Source of the DNA: an uncultured Methanolobus sp.
GTDB lineage: Archaea > Halobacteriota > Methanosarcinia > Methanosarcinales > Methanosarcinaceae
NCBI RefSeq assembly: GCF_963667555.1
Contig: NZ_OY763421.1
Coordinates: forward strand, 637,562 to 701,561
Reading direction: 5' to 3'
Length of the DNA stretch: 64,000 nucleotides
Shown: positions 17,401 to 25,550 of the stretch, piece after piece
Layout of the letters: every line of letters starts with the position of its first letter
Position numbering within the stretch: the stretch's first letter is position 1
Notes under the pieces: generated by a model
What the model was told of the DNA's origin: nothing
The model's database searches: none
What the model saw: only the letters and a program-made list of their open reading frames with translations
Program-made: the position numbers and the translations under genes

Positions 17401-19046
17401 ACGTAACCGAAGGTGCAATTCCCTTAAGTGTTAACTTTACCGACCTTTCAACTAACAGTCCTACTTCATGGTTGTGGGATTTCGGTGACGGAACAAATTC
17501 TACCGACCAGAATCCAACACACGTCTTTTCATCAGTTGGAACCTATAACGTCAGTCTGAATGCAACAAATGTTGGTGGCAGCAACGTCAGTACACAACTC
17601 TCTTACATCACCACTGCTGCAACTCCGGTTTCCAATTTCAGTGCTAATACCACTGAAGGTGCGGTTCCAATGTCTGTTAATTTCACCGACCTTTCATTGA
17701 ATTCTCCAACAGGGTGGCTGTGGAATTTCGGAGACGGTAACACTTCAACTGATCAAAATCCAACGCACAGTTATTCATCTGCAGGCATCTATAATGTCAG
17801 TCTGAATGTAACAAATGTTGGCGGTAGCAATGTGAGTACACAGCTTTCTTATATCACTGCGTACACAGTTCCAGCTGCAGATTTCAATGCCAACGTAACT
17901 GAAGGTGCTGCTCCGTTAACAGTTAACTTTACTGATCTGTCAACCAATATGCCGACAAGCTGGGCATGGGATTTCGGTGATGGCAATACCTCAACCGGTC
18001 AGAACCCAACATACACTTACGTGTCAGCAGGAACCTACAATGTCAGCCTGAATGCAACAAACGTTGCTGGTAGTAATGTTTCAACACAAACAGCTTACAT
18101 CAGTGTCTACATAACTCCGGTTGCTAATTTCAATGCATCTGTAACTTCAGGAATTGCTCCGTTGTCAGTAACTTTCACTGACCTCTCCAATAACACACCA
18201 ACATCCTGGCTATGGGATTTCGGTGATGGAAGCAATTCTACCTCACAGAACCCGACACACAGCTATACTACAGCCGGAAGCTACAATGTTACGCTGAATG
18301 CTACTAATATAGCAGGTAGCAATGTCAGCGTGGTGACCGGTTACATCAATGTGAGTGCTGCCAGCACACCGGTATCTGTTGTCTCCAATGATGATGGAGT
18401 TCGTGCATCGGTAAGTCAGGGACAGGATCCTAAGATCGTATCAAGTTCTGCATCATCTGTGAAACGTGTCACAGGCGGGTCTGAAGTTGAATATGACTTC
18501 TCAGATAGCGGAACTCCTGTTCTTGGTGTAATCTTTGATGCGAAGACCGACGAAGGTCTTGTAGTTGCAAAGGTCCAGGTACTTTCAAGCAATCCTGATG
18601 GTGTGCCTGCCCAATCCGTTCATCATTCATATCAGGTGATGAGCATTGATGTTGGAAGCGAGGGTACTATCTCAAAGGATTCAGCAGACAACATCCAGAT
18701 ACGTTTCAAGGTTAGCAAGCAGTGGATAGAAGAGAACAACATTGATGTTTCCACGATCCGCCTGACCAGATTCCATGGTGAGCAGTGGAACGATCTTCCA
18801 ACTTATCAGGAAAGAGAAGAAGATGGTTACATCTACTTCTACGCTGAGACTCCGGGATTCTCTATCTTTGAGGTTGTAGGAGATGAGATTGGCAGTACTG
18901 CGACAGAAACAGTTGAAACTGCAACTCCAGTGACCGAGGAAGTAGCTGAACCGGCAGAAGAAGATGAAACACCTGATACTCCCGGATTCACGGCTCTTGC
19001 AGGAATCGTGTTTGTTTCACTTGCGGTTCTGATAAGAAGAAACTAA
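14451..19046 (+). CDS. 1531-aa surface protein: B-repeat, nine PKD domains, nested kelch-like propeller, PGF-CTERM
   Basis: A cell-surface protein. The N-terminal signal peptide ends near SVSA-TPA. A beta-rich region follows to about 180, then a Listeria-Bacteroides (InlB-type) B-repeat (about 183-258, YTVTYNGN to LYAQW). Nine PKD domains (about 81 residues each, core WDFGDG) lie between 262 and 1300. The second PKD is split: its WYFGDE turn at about 383 is followed by six repeats of about 50 residues (ending VWRSTDGG, core VLPDGSIVLMGG, to about 685). It then resumes at STEQNPAHTYTQTGIYQVSL. A PGF-pre-PGF domain (about 1320-1480) precedes a Glu-rich spacer, TPGF, one helix and RRN, fitting archaeosortase processing. 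Likely an S-layer-associated or adhesive protein; ligand unknown. Confidence 0.9.
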   Translation: MESNKVIRIFVEMIIFVLMIAVLLNSVSATPADQNFDAAGVGDKGTQSYTLDGVIYTTNDGSGLNINIVNDGNIASDADLALGYRSSGVNQATQVSFKTSDGSEFKLNSFVISTGLGDTTVTVKGYRDDSEVASSSATTASFTTFDVSANSAWENIDEVRMTGADLDIDIDDIDFSPAVLPTYTVTYNGNTNTGGSVPTDGNSYNNGDTVTVLGNTGNLVKTGYAFTGWNTVSGGSGTSYNGGDTFSMGSSNVILYAQWIGIPVADFSSNVTSGEVPLTVGFTDSSTNTPTSWLWDFGDGTNSTDQNPTHTYTSVGTYSVSLNATNAGGSNISTQSNYIIAAIDPVANFTSNVTSGVVSLPVSFTDLSTNSPTGWAWYFGDEDMSDAWNEVNSSAGWTGRNGPSSVMLSDGTIVIMGGYDGDSGFKNDVWRSTDGGATWTEVTSSAEWSVRYEHSSVVLPDDSIVLMGGANVGARLNDVWRSTDAGATWTEINSSAGWPARYYASSVLLPDNSIVLMGGYDDTGATYMNDVWRSTDGGTTWTEINSSAGWSARFEHRSVVLPDGSIVLMGGHAASFENDVWQSTDGGVTWTELNSSAGWSAREGHNCVVLPDGSIILMGGGQGTEYANDVWRSTDNGATWVEVNSGADWSVRGRFCNEVLPDGSIILMGGITGGSTRNNDVWSLTTASSTEQNPAHTYTQTGIYQVSLQSFNPAGYDSIIQVNYITAAVTPVANFSANITEGAVPLSVNFTDLSLNSPTSWFWDFGDGTNSTDQNPTHTYSSVGTYNVSLNATNIGGSNVSTQLSYITAAVIPVANFSSNVTEGAVPLSVNFTDTSTNSPTSWLWDFGDGNTSTSENPTHIYSSTGTYNVSLNVSNVAGSNISTQLSYITTAVTPVANFSANVTEGAIPLSVSFTDLSLNSPNSWMWNFGDGNTSTVQNPTHVYASVGTYNVSLNVTNVGGSNVSTQLSYIITAISPVANFSSNVTEGAIPLSVNFTDLSTNSPTSWLWDFGDGTNSTDQNPTHVFSSVGTYNVSLNATNVGGSNVSTQLSYITTAATPVSNFSANTTEGAVPMSVNFTDLSLNSPTGWLWNFGDGNTSTDQNPTHSYSSAGIYNVSLNVTNVGGSNVSTQLSYITAYTVPAADFNANVTEGAAPLTVNFTDLSTNMPTSWAWDFGDGNTSTGQNPTYTYVSAGTYNVSLNATNVAGSNVSTQTAYISVYITPVANFNASVTSGIAPLSVTFTDLSNNTPTSWLWDFGDGSNSTSQNPTHSYTTAGSYNVTLNATNIAGSNVSVVTGYINVSAASTPVSVVSNDDGVRASVSQGQDPKIVSSSASSVKRVTGGSEVEYDFSDSGTPVLGVIFDAKTDEGLVVAKVQVLSSNPDGVPAQSVHHSYQVMSIDVGSEGTISKDSADNIQIRFKVSKQWIEENNIDVSTIRLTRFHGEQWNDLPTYQEREEDGYIYFYAETPGFSIFEVVGDEIGSTATETVETATPVTEEVAEPAEEDETPDTPGFTALAGIVFVSLAVLIRRN

Positions 19047-19094
19047 TAAGGTAGAGGAGGGCGTTAAGCTCTCTTCCTTTTTACTTTTTTATAC

Positions 19095-19364
19095 TTAGAT
19101 TATCCCGAAGGGACCGGCGAAGCCGGCGTTTTCAAAAAAGATAATATAAAAAAATCTGCGAAATATAGTTGATTATATTCATGCAGTACAACCATGGAAT
19201 CGTCAGTATGACTGCAATACTATTTTTAAAATATCTCTGTATAGGATTATCGGAATGTGCCGCCTTCGACGGGTTGTTGCTTTGTTTTTAGATTACCGTT
19301 TTTTTTGTGGAATAGAAAAAGAGCAAAGGCTGTATCAATTACATAAACAGGATTTCCACAAGCC
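19095..19364 (+). repeat. Interspersed repeat element copy 4
   Basis: Block A is at 19104-19134 and block B at 19252-19273. Block B carries a stem-breaking change (CCGCCTTCGACGGG). The left terminus is missing; the right end reads AGGATTTCCACAAGCC. It lies between the giant surface-protein gene and the convergent gene at 19382. Confidence 0.8.
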
Positions 19365-19381
19365 TGAAATGATGTCAAATA

Positions 19382-19738
19382 TCAGATATGATGGCCGACA
19401 CAGAAACGGTAGACGACTCTGATCTCGTCCAGTTCTTTTGCATCGAAATGAATCTCATTGTCATTTGCTTTATACTTCATGTCGTTAAAGTTCTTGAAGA
19501 CGACTTCGCAGTTTATGTTCTCAGGAAGCTGGGATTTGAAATGATCGCATTTCTTTGTGATCTCTGTGACAAGTCTTTTAGTTTCATCCGGACCTATAGG
19601 TGCAGTTTCAGGAAGAGAATACACAACTTCAGTGGTCAGTTTTTCCCGGTCTAAGAGATTCATCCAGAAACCACTCATCAGAGTGCCATCAAGCATATAG
19701 TCCTTGATCTCGAAACTTTTGCTTATTACATTCTTCAA
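19382..19738 (-). CDS. Hypothetical protein, 118 aa
   Basis: I do not recognise this protein. It is soluble, mixed alpha/beta and mildly acidic, with the core VVYSLPETAPIGPDE, a Lys-rich middle helix and the C-terminus VVYRFCVGHHI. There is no signal peptide or cysteine motif. It begins close to a repeat copy on one side and has about 145 bases of upstream sequence on the other, so it is probably monocistronic. Codon use looks like that of its neighbours, which supports a real gene rather than a chance frame. Confidence 0.65.
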   Translation of the reverse strand: MKNVISKSFEIKDYMLDGTLMSGFWMNLLDREKLTTEVVYSLPETAPIGPDETKRLVTEITKKCDHFKSQLPENINCEVVFKNFNDMKYKANDNEIHFDAKELDEIRVVYRFCVGHHI

Positions 19739-19883
19739 ATCAGAACACCTGATATTTTCATAGGTCTAAAGACTTAAAACTGTTTTTGTGATGCGATTTC
19801 AGGCGACTGCAATGATGTACAAAAAAGAACGTTGCGGAGTAATTCTCCGCATAGTTTCAAATTATTTTCTCTAATTTCGTATA

Positions 19884-21287
19884 TTAATTGTCTGTTGCAG
19901 GTGCAGGACTTGCAAGACTGCCGCCAAGATAAGCCACGATTCCGCATATCAGTCCGATGAAAACCGGGTGGATGAGCGGGTTACCAAAGAGCTGCCAAAG
20001 GACAACAGAACCAAAGCTTGCAATGAGACTTGCAATAAACCCTGTTGAAGTACCACGTTTCCAGTACAGCCCGAAGAACAGTGGAACGAAAACACAGCAT
20101 GCGATAACTCCCATACTTACGGAAACCAGAGGCACGATAAGTTGTGGAACATCTATTGCAAAGAAAGCAGAGACAATGATAATTATAACTCCGACTATCC
20201 TTGTTATCTTGAGTATCTTGTCGTCTGTTGTTTCCGGTTTGAAGTACTTCAGTATGTCTGAAGTAAGGGATGTTGTAGTAACAAGTACGATTGCACTCAT
20301 TGTGGACATTGCGGCTGAAATAGCTGCAAGCAGTACAATGCTGTCAAATCCTGCCGGAAGCAGTGATGTTGCAAGGAATGGCACAAGTCCGTCAGGGTTT
20401 GCGATATAGGGTGCAAGCTGTTCCTGGCTGAAAGCACCGTATGCCAGAATTCCCAGTGAGAAGATACAGAGTGCGTAAATTGTGATGGAAATTGGTCCGT
20501 AGATACCTGCAAACCTAACAACTCTCTTGTCCTTTGCTGAGAAAAGCATGATAAGCAGGTCAGGAAGTGCCAGCAGTCCGAGACTTATTGCAAAGGCAGT
20601 TCCAAACGTTTTCTGCCATGGAACCATAGCACCACCCATATTCAGTATATCTGCCGGGATAGTAGCCCATATATCAGCACCGCTGCCGCTTGAAATAAGT
20701 CCTCCGTAAAGGAACACGGCACCAACGAGCATGATAAGTCCCTGAAGGAAACTGATCCAGAGAATTGCCGGCAGTCCACCGATCACATAGTAAAGAGCAA
20801 CAATTATCACAGCGATTATCAGACCCTGAACATAGGTTACTCCAAGAAGTCCCTGGAAAAGATTTGCACATCCTTTAAAGATCGCAACAAGATAAACAGT
20901 ATACATCAGGAGCATTATAGCTGCAAGGAGAACCTTTCCTTTTTGTGAGTTATAGCGGCGTTCCAGAAGCTGTGGCACTGTCTTTGCATCGTACTGCTGT
21001 GAAGCTGCCCATATTTTTGGTGCAACAAGGAATGCTATACATGCAAAAGCTACGTGGAAGAACACTGCCCAGATTACCCAGGGAAGTCCTGCAACCAGTC
21101 CGTATCCGCCGCCTCCAAGGAATGAAGCTGCACTGAAATATGCTGCCATATATGCAATACCGATGACCGCAGGGTGTGTGATATTACGGTCAGATATAAC
21201 GAATCCTGAAAAAGTTCCCTGCTTGAGTTTTAGGGACAGCAGCAGAATTCCGATTACATACAGAACAAGAAGTATGTGGTTAAGCAT
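19884..21287 (-). CDS. Sodium:solute symporter (SSS family)
   Basis: A 467-residue polytopic membrane protein with about 13 hydrophobic helices. It carries SSS landmarks: GFVISDRNITHPAVIGIAYM near the start, YSAASFLGGGGYGLVAGL-like sequence in helix 2, TVPQLLERRYNS, and the Na+-site helix LLAAISAAMSTMSAIVLVTTT. The substrate (organic acid, amino acid or similar) cannot be told. GAGG precedes the ATG at 21287. Its first bases overlap a 29-aa one-helix protein gene, so the two are translationally coupled. A divergent promoter region of about 270 bases separates it from cysH. Confidence 0.9.
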   Translation of the reverse strand: MLNHILLVLYVIGILLLSLKLKQGTFSGFVISDRNITHPAVIGIAYMAAYFSAASFLGGGGYGLVAGLPWVIWAVFFHVAFACIAFLVAPKIWAASQQYDAKTVPQLLERRYNSQKGKVLLAAIMLLMYTVYLVAIFKGCANLFQGLLGVTYVQGLIIAVIIVALYYVIGGLPAILWISFLQGLIMLVGAVFLYGGLISSGSGADIWATIPADILNMGGAMVPWQKTFGTAFAISLGLLALPDLLIMLFSAKDKRVVRFAGIYGPISITIYALCIFSLGILAYGAFSQEQLAPYIANPDGLVPFLATSLLPAGFDSIVLLAAISAAMSTMSAIVLVTTTSLTSDILKYFKPETTDDKILKITRIVGVIIIIVSAFFAIDVPQLIVPLVSVSMGVIACCVFVPLFFGLYWKRGTSTGFIASLIASFGSVVLWQLFGNPLIHPVFIGLICGIVAYLGGSLASPAPATDN

Positions 21288-21369
21288 GGTCCTGCCTCAG
21301 TACGAAAAAGAATGTTATTCCAAGCATAACGATAACAGACGCTATCAAATAAAGATACGGTAATGGCAT
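21280..21369 (-). CDS. 29-aa one-helix protein coupled to the SSS symporter
   Basis: A tiny gene encoding MPLPYLYLIASVIVM followed by LGITFFFVLRQDHA, essentially one transmembrane helix with a charged C-terminal tail. AAAGGAGGA, the strongest ribosome binding site in the region, lies a few bases before its ATG. Its stop codon overlaps the symporter start by eight bases. By analogy with the small accessory proteins encoded beside PanF and other SSS transporters, it probably assists assembly or transport. The second symporter in this window has a comparable companion. Confidence 0.72.
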   Translation of the reverse strand: MPLPYLYLIASVIVMLGITFFFVLRQDHA

Positions 21370-21617
21370 TAGTTTTTCCTCCTTTCAGCCATATAACGGG
21401 GTGTGAAGTAAACTTCAGCTAAAATGTTGTGTCTCAACACCAAGTATTATTCTCCTCCTTCAATGAACTAAAATGTGCTTTAATGCACAATACAAAATAG
21501 CAATATTTAAAAAGTTTGTGATTACGGCGTGCAGAACTAGCTGCAATTAAGCTGAGCGGTAGCATATATCTATGATGCAGTTCATTTTTAGATGTATATA
21601 CAGTAACTTCGTATGAC

Positions 21618-21656
21618 CTTACACTATGACATTACACTATGACATTACAGTATGAT
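21618..21656 (+). repeat. Three tandem 13-nt repeats before cysH
   Basis: The unit (A/C)TTACA(C/G)TATGA(C/T) occurs three times head to tail, directly downstream of a TATA-like GTATATAC at about 21594-21602. It ends 36 bases before the preferred cysH start. It could be a regulator binding array or a leader feature. Confidence 0.55.
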
Positions 21657-21692
21657 CTTATATTCAATTCAACAGCACATGGAAATTCAACT

Positions 21693-22421
21693 ATGCCCGA
21701 AAAAACAGAAATAGAGAAGCTGGCTGATGAGTACAAGAACAGTTCTCCACAGGAGATACTTAAGTACGCGCTAAACAGGTTTGGCAAGGATATAACAATC
21801 GCATTCAGTGGTGCCGAGGATGTCGTACTTATCGATATGGCTGCAAAGATAATGCCTGATGTTAGTGTCTTCTCTCTGGACACAGGCCGCCTGCATCCTG
21901 AAACATACAGGTTTTTTGATGTTGTAAGAGAGCACTATAATATTCAGCTTGAGATATTCTTTGCTAACAGGGAGAAAACCGAGGAACTTGTCCTGAAAAA
22001 GGGTATGTTCTCATTCTACAAAGACGGACATAGTGAGTGCTGTGCTGCCCGTAAAGTGGATCCCCTGAGGCGCTCACTTAGCACAAGGGCTGCATGGATA
22101 ACGGGTCAGCGTAAGGACCAGAGTCCTAATACACGTGCAAATATTCCTGTTATCGAGGCTGACACTGTGTTTGGAGATGGCACACTCGTAAAGTTCAATC
22201 CCCTGGCAAACTGGAGTTCAAAACAGGTCTGGGATTATATCAGGGAGAACAATGTCCCTTATAATGAGCTTCATGAGAAAGGTTATGTCAGCATCGGCTG
22301 TGAACCATGTACAAGACCTGTACTGCCGGGACAACATGAGCGTGAAGGACGCTGGTGGTGGGAAGAGGCTACAAAGAAGGAATGCGGTCTGCATTCGGGA
22401 AATGTAAAGTCTCAGAACTGA
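21693..22421 (+). CDS. cysH: Adenylylsulfate/phosphoadenylylsulfate reductase
   Basis: A cytoplasmic reductase of about 242 residues that makes sulfite from APS or PAPS with thioredoxin-type electrons. The PP-loop-like nucleotide site is [11 protein letters not shown], followed by [12 protein letters not shown] and [10 protein letters not shown]. The two cysteine pairs [11 protein letters not shown] and GCEPCTRPV are the [4Fe-4S] ligands diagnostic of APS-type reductases, so APS is the likelier substrate. The ATG at 21693 (MPEKTEIEK) fits family length; an ATG at 21639 would add an unrelated 18 residues overlapping the tandem repeats. cysD and cysN follow on the same strand, giving a sulfate activation and reduction operon. 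Confidence 0.9.
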   Translation: MPEKTEIEKLADEYKNSSPQEILKYALNRFGKDITIAFSGAEDVVLIDMAAKIMPDVSVFSLDTGRLHPETYRFFDVVREHYNIQLEIFFANREKTEELVLKKGMFSFYKDGHSECCAARKVDPLRRSLSTRAAWITGQRKDQSPNTRANIPVIEADTVFGDGTLVKFNPLANWSSKQVWDYIRENNVPYNELHEKGYVSIGCEPCTRPVLPGQHEREGRWWWEEATKKECGLHSGNVKSQN

Positions 22422-22502
22422 TAGAAAGTAGGGAATATCGTCTACTAAGGATCAATTAAGAATGTCAATAAAATCATTTATACTAATTAATGGAGGGTCT
22501 GA

Positions 22503-23411
22503 ATGACAGTTACGGAAGAATTTTACCATCTTTCAAATCTAAAGACGCTCGAAGCCGAGAGTATAGGCATCATCAGGGAGGTGGCTGCGGAATTCGAGAA
22601 CCCTGTAATGCTGTATTCGGTAGGAAAGGACTCGTCGGTAATGGCTCATCTTGCGATAAAGGCTTTCTATCCTAAAAAAGTGCCTTTTCCGTTACTTCAT
22701 ATTGACACAGGCTACAAGTTTCCTGAGATGTATGAGTTCAGGGACGAGTATACAAAGAAGAACGGTCTTGACCTCAGGGTCTATAAGAATGAAGATGCCC
22801 TCAAAAGAGGAGTGAACCCTCTTTCAGTTGGAACTGTAAAATGCTGTGCCGAACTTAAGACCAAAGCTCTTCTTGATGCGCTTAAAGAAGGCGGCTATGA
22901 TGCTGCATTCGGAGGTGCACGCAGGGATGAGGAGAAATCAAGGGCAAAGGAGCGAATATATTCTTTCCGTGACAAACATGGCCAGTGGAATCCCAAGAAC
23001 CAGAAGCCTGAACTCTGGAATCTCTTCAATTCAAAGATAGACCAGGGAGAATCAATCAGGGTATTCCCGCTTTCTAACTGGACAGAACTTGATATCTGGA
23101 CTTACATTTACCATGAGAACATTGATATTGTTCCTCTCTACTTTGCGAAGGAAAGACCTGTTATTGAAAAGAACGGTCAGTTGATTCCTGTTTACACTGA
23201 TGAGTATGAGGACGAGGTCAAGAATGTCATGTGTCGTTTCAGGACACTTGGGTGCCATTATTGTACAGGTGCAGTAAGGTCTGAAGCGGACACTCTGGAG
23301 AAGATCATCGAGGAGATGATGGTAGCACGTCATTCAGAACGTATTACAAGGGTGATAGATCACGACCAGGATAGCTCCATGGAGCAAAAGAAAAGGGAGG
23401 GATACTTTTGA
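22503..23411 (+). CDS. cysD: Sulfate adenylyltransferase subunit 2
   Basis: A 302-residue ATP-sulfurylase catalytic subunit that makes APS from sulfate and ATP together with CysN. The PP-loop is [18 protein letters not shown]. It is followed by [16 protein letters not shown], the arginine-rich [17 protein letters not shown] and the C-terminal [15 protein letters not shown]. Its length equals that of bacterial CysD. GGAGGGTCTGA precedes the ATG. Its stop overlaps the cysN start, as in bacterial cysDN operons. The close match to the bacterial type suggests acquisition from bacteria. Confidence 0.95.
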   Translation: MTVTEEFYHLSNLKTLEAESIGIIREVAAEFENPVMLYSVGKDSSVMAHLAIKAFYPKKVPFPLLHIDTGYKFPEMYEFRDEYTKKNGLDLRVYKNEDALKRGVNPLSVGTVKCCAELKTKALLDALKEGGYDAAFGGARRDEEKSRAKERIYSFRDKHGQWNPKNQKPELWNLFNSKIDQGESIRVFPLSNWTELDIWTYIYHENIDIVPLYFAKERPVIEKNGQLIPVYTDEYEDEVKNVMCRFRTLGCHYCTGAVRSEADTLEKIIEEMMVARHSERITRVIDHDQDSSMEQKKREGYF

Positions 23412-24952
23412 GTTCAGACTCTCTCATCGAGCAGAACCAGAACATCGATCTGCTGCGCTTTGCCACTGCAGGTAGTGTCGATGACGGAAAGTCCACTCTC
23501 ATTGGCAGGCTGCTCTATGATTCAAAATCAATATTTGAGGACCAGCTACAAACGATCAAGACCTTCTCAAGAACTCACAGGAACCAGGAAATAGATTATT
23601 CACTGGTGACCGATGGCCTGAAGTCGGAAAGAGAGCAGGGAATAACCATCGATGTTGCTTACAGGTTCTTCTCAACTCCGAAGAGACGTTTCATTATCGC
23701 TGATACTCCGGGTCATGAACAGTATACAAGGAACATGGCTACAGGTGCATCCAACGCATCCCTTGCTCTGATCCTTATTGATGCAAGGAACGGAGTTGTT
23801 ACACAGACTAAGAGACATTCGTTCATTTCATCCCTGCTGGGCATCCGTAATTTTGTGATAGCTGTCAATAAGATGGATCTTGTGGACTATTCGGAAGAGG
23901 TGTTTGAGAGTATCGTTAATGAGTTCAATGCTTTTGCTGATAAGTTGGCGGATGAGTCAGTTTACTATATTCCAATAAGCGCGCTTGAGGGCGATAATGT
24001 CATTGAGCGAAGCGAGAACATGCCCTGGTATAAGGGTTCCACATTGCTTGATTATCTGGAGAATGTGAACGTTTCCGGTGGCCGTAACCTGAGTGACCTG
24101 AGATTCCCTGTCCAGTATGTGAACTGGGGAGGTGGTGATGATTTCAGGGGTTATTGCGGTACAATAGCTTCAGGTGTGGTGCACAAAGGCGATAAAATAA
24201 GGGTGCTTCCATCTGGTAAGACCAGCAAGGTCTCAAGGATCGTCACTTATGACGGTGACCTCGATTATGCTTTTGCTCCCATGGCAGTGACACTTTGTCT
24301 TGAGGATGATATAGACATAAGCCGTGGAGATATGATCGCAAAGGTGGATGATCTTCCTGCTATTGCCGGTAGTTTTGAGGCAAATATAGTCTGGATGGAT
24401 AACACTCCCATGGAAATTGGCAAGGACTATCTGATAAAACATACAACCAGTATGGTAAAGGGCAATTTCGAAGAAGTTATTCACGAGTTCGACCCTGATG
24501 ATATCAGTATGAAGTCATCGCAGTCCCTGGGACTGAACAGCATTGGTAAGGTCAAGGTTGAATTGAAAAGCCCCGTGTTTGCAGATATCTATTCTAAGAA
24601 CAGGGCTACGGGTTCGTTCATAGTTATTGACCCGCATACAAACCAGACGGCTGCTGCCGGTATGGTGACCAAATACCAGCAGGTGGCTCCTGATAAGGCA
24701 TGTAAATCCGTAAAGGCCAGGGTTATCACGTATCCTGCTGACAAAAAAGAAGAGGCAAAGGCAAAGTATGACCGCCTTTCCATGCACGGTACGCATTGTA
24801 TCTATGTTGATGATGCTCTCCTGAAGGAAACTCTCTGTAAAGGAAAACCTGTTGATGTCGGGCAATATTCAGAGATGATAGATAACCTGTGTAAGATCGT
24901 TACAAGATCAGGTGTGTCCGTTGTTGTATGCTCGGACCATGTGAAAAGTTGA
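23408..24952 (+). CDS. cysN: Sulfate adenylyltransferase subunit 1 (GTPase)
   Basis: A 514-residue EF-Tu-like GTPase that drives APS formation by CysD through GTP hydrolysis. The G motifs are clear: GSVDDGKST (P-loop), [21 protein letters not shown] and NKMD. Beta-barrel domains follow. There is no fused APS kinase (CysC) domain, since the protein ends after the barrels. The only start that keeps the P-loop N-terminus is a TTG at 23408, overlapping the cysD stop (TTGA) and preceded by GGGAGG. No sulfite reductase or kinase gene is adjacent, so the operon delivers sulfite only. Confidence 0.95.
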   Translation: MSSDSLIEQNQNIDLLRFATAGSVDDGKSTLIGRLLYDSKSIFEDQLQTIKTFSRTHRNQEIDYSLVTDGLKSEREQGITIDVAYRFFSTPKRRFIIADTPGHEQYTRNMATGASNASLALILIDARNGVVTQTKRHSFISSLLGIRNFVIAVNKMDLVDYSEEVFESIVNEFNAFADKLADESVYYIPISALEGDNVIERSENMPWYKGSTLLDYLENVNVSGGRNLSDLRFPVQYVNWGGGDDFRGYCGTIASGVVHKGDKIRVLPSGKTSKVSRIVTYDGDLDYAFAPMAVTLCLEDDIDISRGDMIAKVDDLPAIAGSFEANIVWMDNTPMEIGKDYLIKHTTSMVKGNFEEVIHEFDPDDISMKSSQSLGLNSIGKVKVELKSPVFADIYSKNRATGSFIVIDPHTNQTAAAGMVTKYQQVAPDKACKSVKARVITYPADKKEEAKAKYDRLSMHGTHCIYVDDALLKETLCKGKPVDVGQYSEMIDNLCKIVTRSGVSVVVCSDHVKS

Positions 24953-24991
24953 ATTTAAGCAAACTGCCATCTGTTTAAGGTGGCATTCTTC

Positions 24992-25314
24992 GGCTTTGCA
25001 GAGATTCTGTTTCAGGATTAACACAACCGTTCTTCTAACCGTTGTTCTATTTTATTTCCACTTAAACAACTGGCGATCTAAGAACAAAGTAACCACCCGC
25101 CGAAGGCGGCACATTCCAATCCCTTCACAGAGAAAATTGCATTCATGCCTGAGAATTCTGCAGAAGGCATGTGAAGAATGTATTCCATTGCAACATGTCA
25201 ACTATTTGTATGACATGATGGGAAAACGCCGGCTTCGCCGGATCCTTGGGGACAATCCCAATTTTCATAAACTGCTTGCCTTCATGTTATAACAGCAGGA
25301 TTTCTACAGACACC
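24992..25314 (-). repeat. Interspersed repeat element copy 5 (inverted)
   Basis: Opposite orientation to most copies. Block B is at about 25096-25117 and block A, with its first hairpin degraded, at about 25218-25250. The outer ends are GGCTTTGCAGAGATTCTG and AGGATTTCTACAGACACC, imperfect inverted repeats. The element lies between cysN and iorA. Confidence 0.85.
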
Positions 25315-25468
25315 ATCCTTCATCTTTTTTGTTCATTTTCGTGTTTTTGTTCTTCTTCTTCTTTGTTTTTTCACGATTATTTTTCAGTTCCATGAACTCC
25401 AAAAAGCTACCGTCAAAACATTTATATTTCATCAAACGAGTGCATAGGTCAGCATTGATCAATTAGCA

Positions 25469-25489
25469 ATTCATATTCATTATATGAAT
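25469..25489. promoter_or_regulatory. 8-bp inverted repeat in the iorA upstream region
   Basis: ATTCATAT-TCATT-ATATGAAT lies about 60-80 bases before iorA, with a TATA-like CATTTATATTTC some 45 bases further upstream. Its position fits an operator, but AT palindromes of this size can arise by chance. The rest of 25315-25550 shows no gene. Confidence 0.35.
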
Positions 25490-25550
25490 AACGTGAATTT
25501 GAAAAACGTAAACTCGCTTTCTTATCTTCTAATTATATCATTCAAGAGGA

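Noticed and set aside
16636..18360. Regular 246-bp repeats that might suggest a CRISPR or tandem noncoding array
   Set aside because: They are in-frame PKD domains of the 1531-aa surface protein. I found no CRISPR-type direct repeats with unique spacers anywhere in the window.
24996..25292. Plus-strand frame of 98 codons after cysN
   Set aside because: It lies entirely within inverted repeat copy 5 and reads through its hairpins; no ribosome binding site.
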